Positions 32,605 through 32,836 of a stretch of 32,836 bases of DNA are shown in pieces. The DNA is from Phycisphaerales bacterium (GTDB taxonomy: Bacteria > Planctomycetota > Phycisphaerae > UBA1845): NCBI GenBank assembly GCA_020344555.1, contig CP070827.1, positions 4,790,497-4,823,332 of the forward strand, given 5' to 3'. Numbering within the stretch: position 1 is the first letter of the stretch; each line of letters begins with the position of its first letter. Below the pieces are notes generated by a model, which was not told where the DNA came from, made no database searches, and was given only the letters and a program-made list of their open reading frames with translations. A program made the position numbers and the translations under genes.

Positions 32605-32836
32605 CTTGTGTCCGGCCGTACTGCACCGAGTTCATTCCGGCCGCCTGGCACAGACTCTGCCTAATGCGGCGCACGCCACCTTGAGGGGTCTGTGTTGGGC
32701 GTCGAGTTGAAGCGTTTCGAGGGTGGGCAGCCCCGTACGGGGTGGCCGAAAATAGACCAGGGCGTCAGTGCATGGCTTCGACGCTTGACGGACAGGTGAC
32801 AGCTTCCGCACTGGCGGGCCCCGAGGTACGTCGGGA
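32605..32836. other. Unannotated right edge
   Basis: No gene is recognised. A 12-bp palindrome CCCCGTACGGGG occurs at 32731-32742. The open frame that crosses to 32710 is the shadow of the protease gene continued past its stop. Confidence 0.4.

Noticed and set aside
32348-32710. 120-residue plus-strand frame at the right edge
   Set aside because: It starts inside the protease Cys-rich tail in another frame and runs through the terminator hairpin.

Overview
This is a GC-rich bacterial chromosome window that I would place in Planctomycetota, probably class Phycisphaerae. The evidence is stylistic. There is a secreted beta-helix protein whose repeated modules open with YVDDDAP and which ends in a dockerin-like Asp-rich C-terminus. 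There is a lipoprotein cytochrome with an Asn/Asp linker, and a secreted protease with a Cys-rich tail. No rRNA, tRNA or CRISPR array was seen, so the placement is inference.

Left part (about 1-10180): on the minus strand, a five-haem lipoprotein cytochrome c, a PA/PDZ-containing M28 metallopeptidase lipoprotein, and a full-length SMC chromosome-segregation ATPase. Divergent from SMC is a soluble triple-PAS histidine kinase with no response regulator nearby. Its stop codon interleaves with that of the next, convergent gene.

Centre (about 10174-21400): a cell-surface glycan locus. One arm (minus) has a Wzz/GumC-like chain-length protein lacking its kinase domain, a GT4 glycosyltransferase, an O-antigen ligase/polymerase-like membrane protein and a SAM methyltransferase. 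The divergent arm (plus) has a methyltransferase followed by a tightly packed kinase-methyltransferase-thymidylate-kinase-like trio. An SGNH hydrolase with a coupled 70-residue protein closes the locus on the minus strand. A compound hairpin sits where the plus arm and the SGNH pair converge. The phosphotransferase plus methyltransferase set beside a chain-length regulator is the best candidate for an undescribed system: it resembles a split version of a methyl-phosphate glycan-capping enzyme, but the substrate is unknown.

Right part (about 21430-32836): two decayed IS1380-family relics in the same orientation, sharing a colinear 162-bp right end, flank about 8 kb. That interval holds the giant beta-helix surface protein and a likely operon fxsA-gatC-gatA-amidohydrolase. 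Beyond the second relic is a secreted trypsin-like serine protease with a knottin-like tail, followed by a chain of hairpins ending in a strong terminator-like stem.
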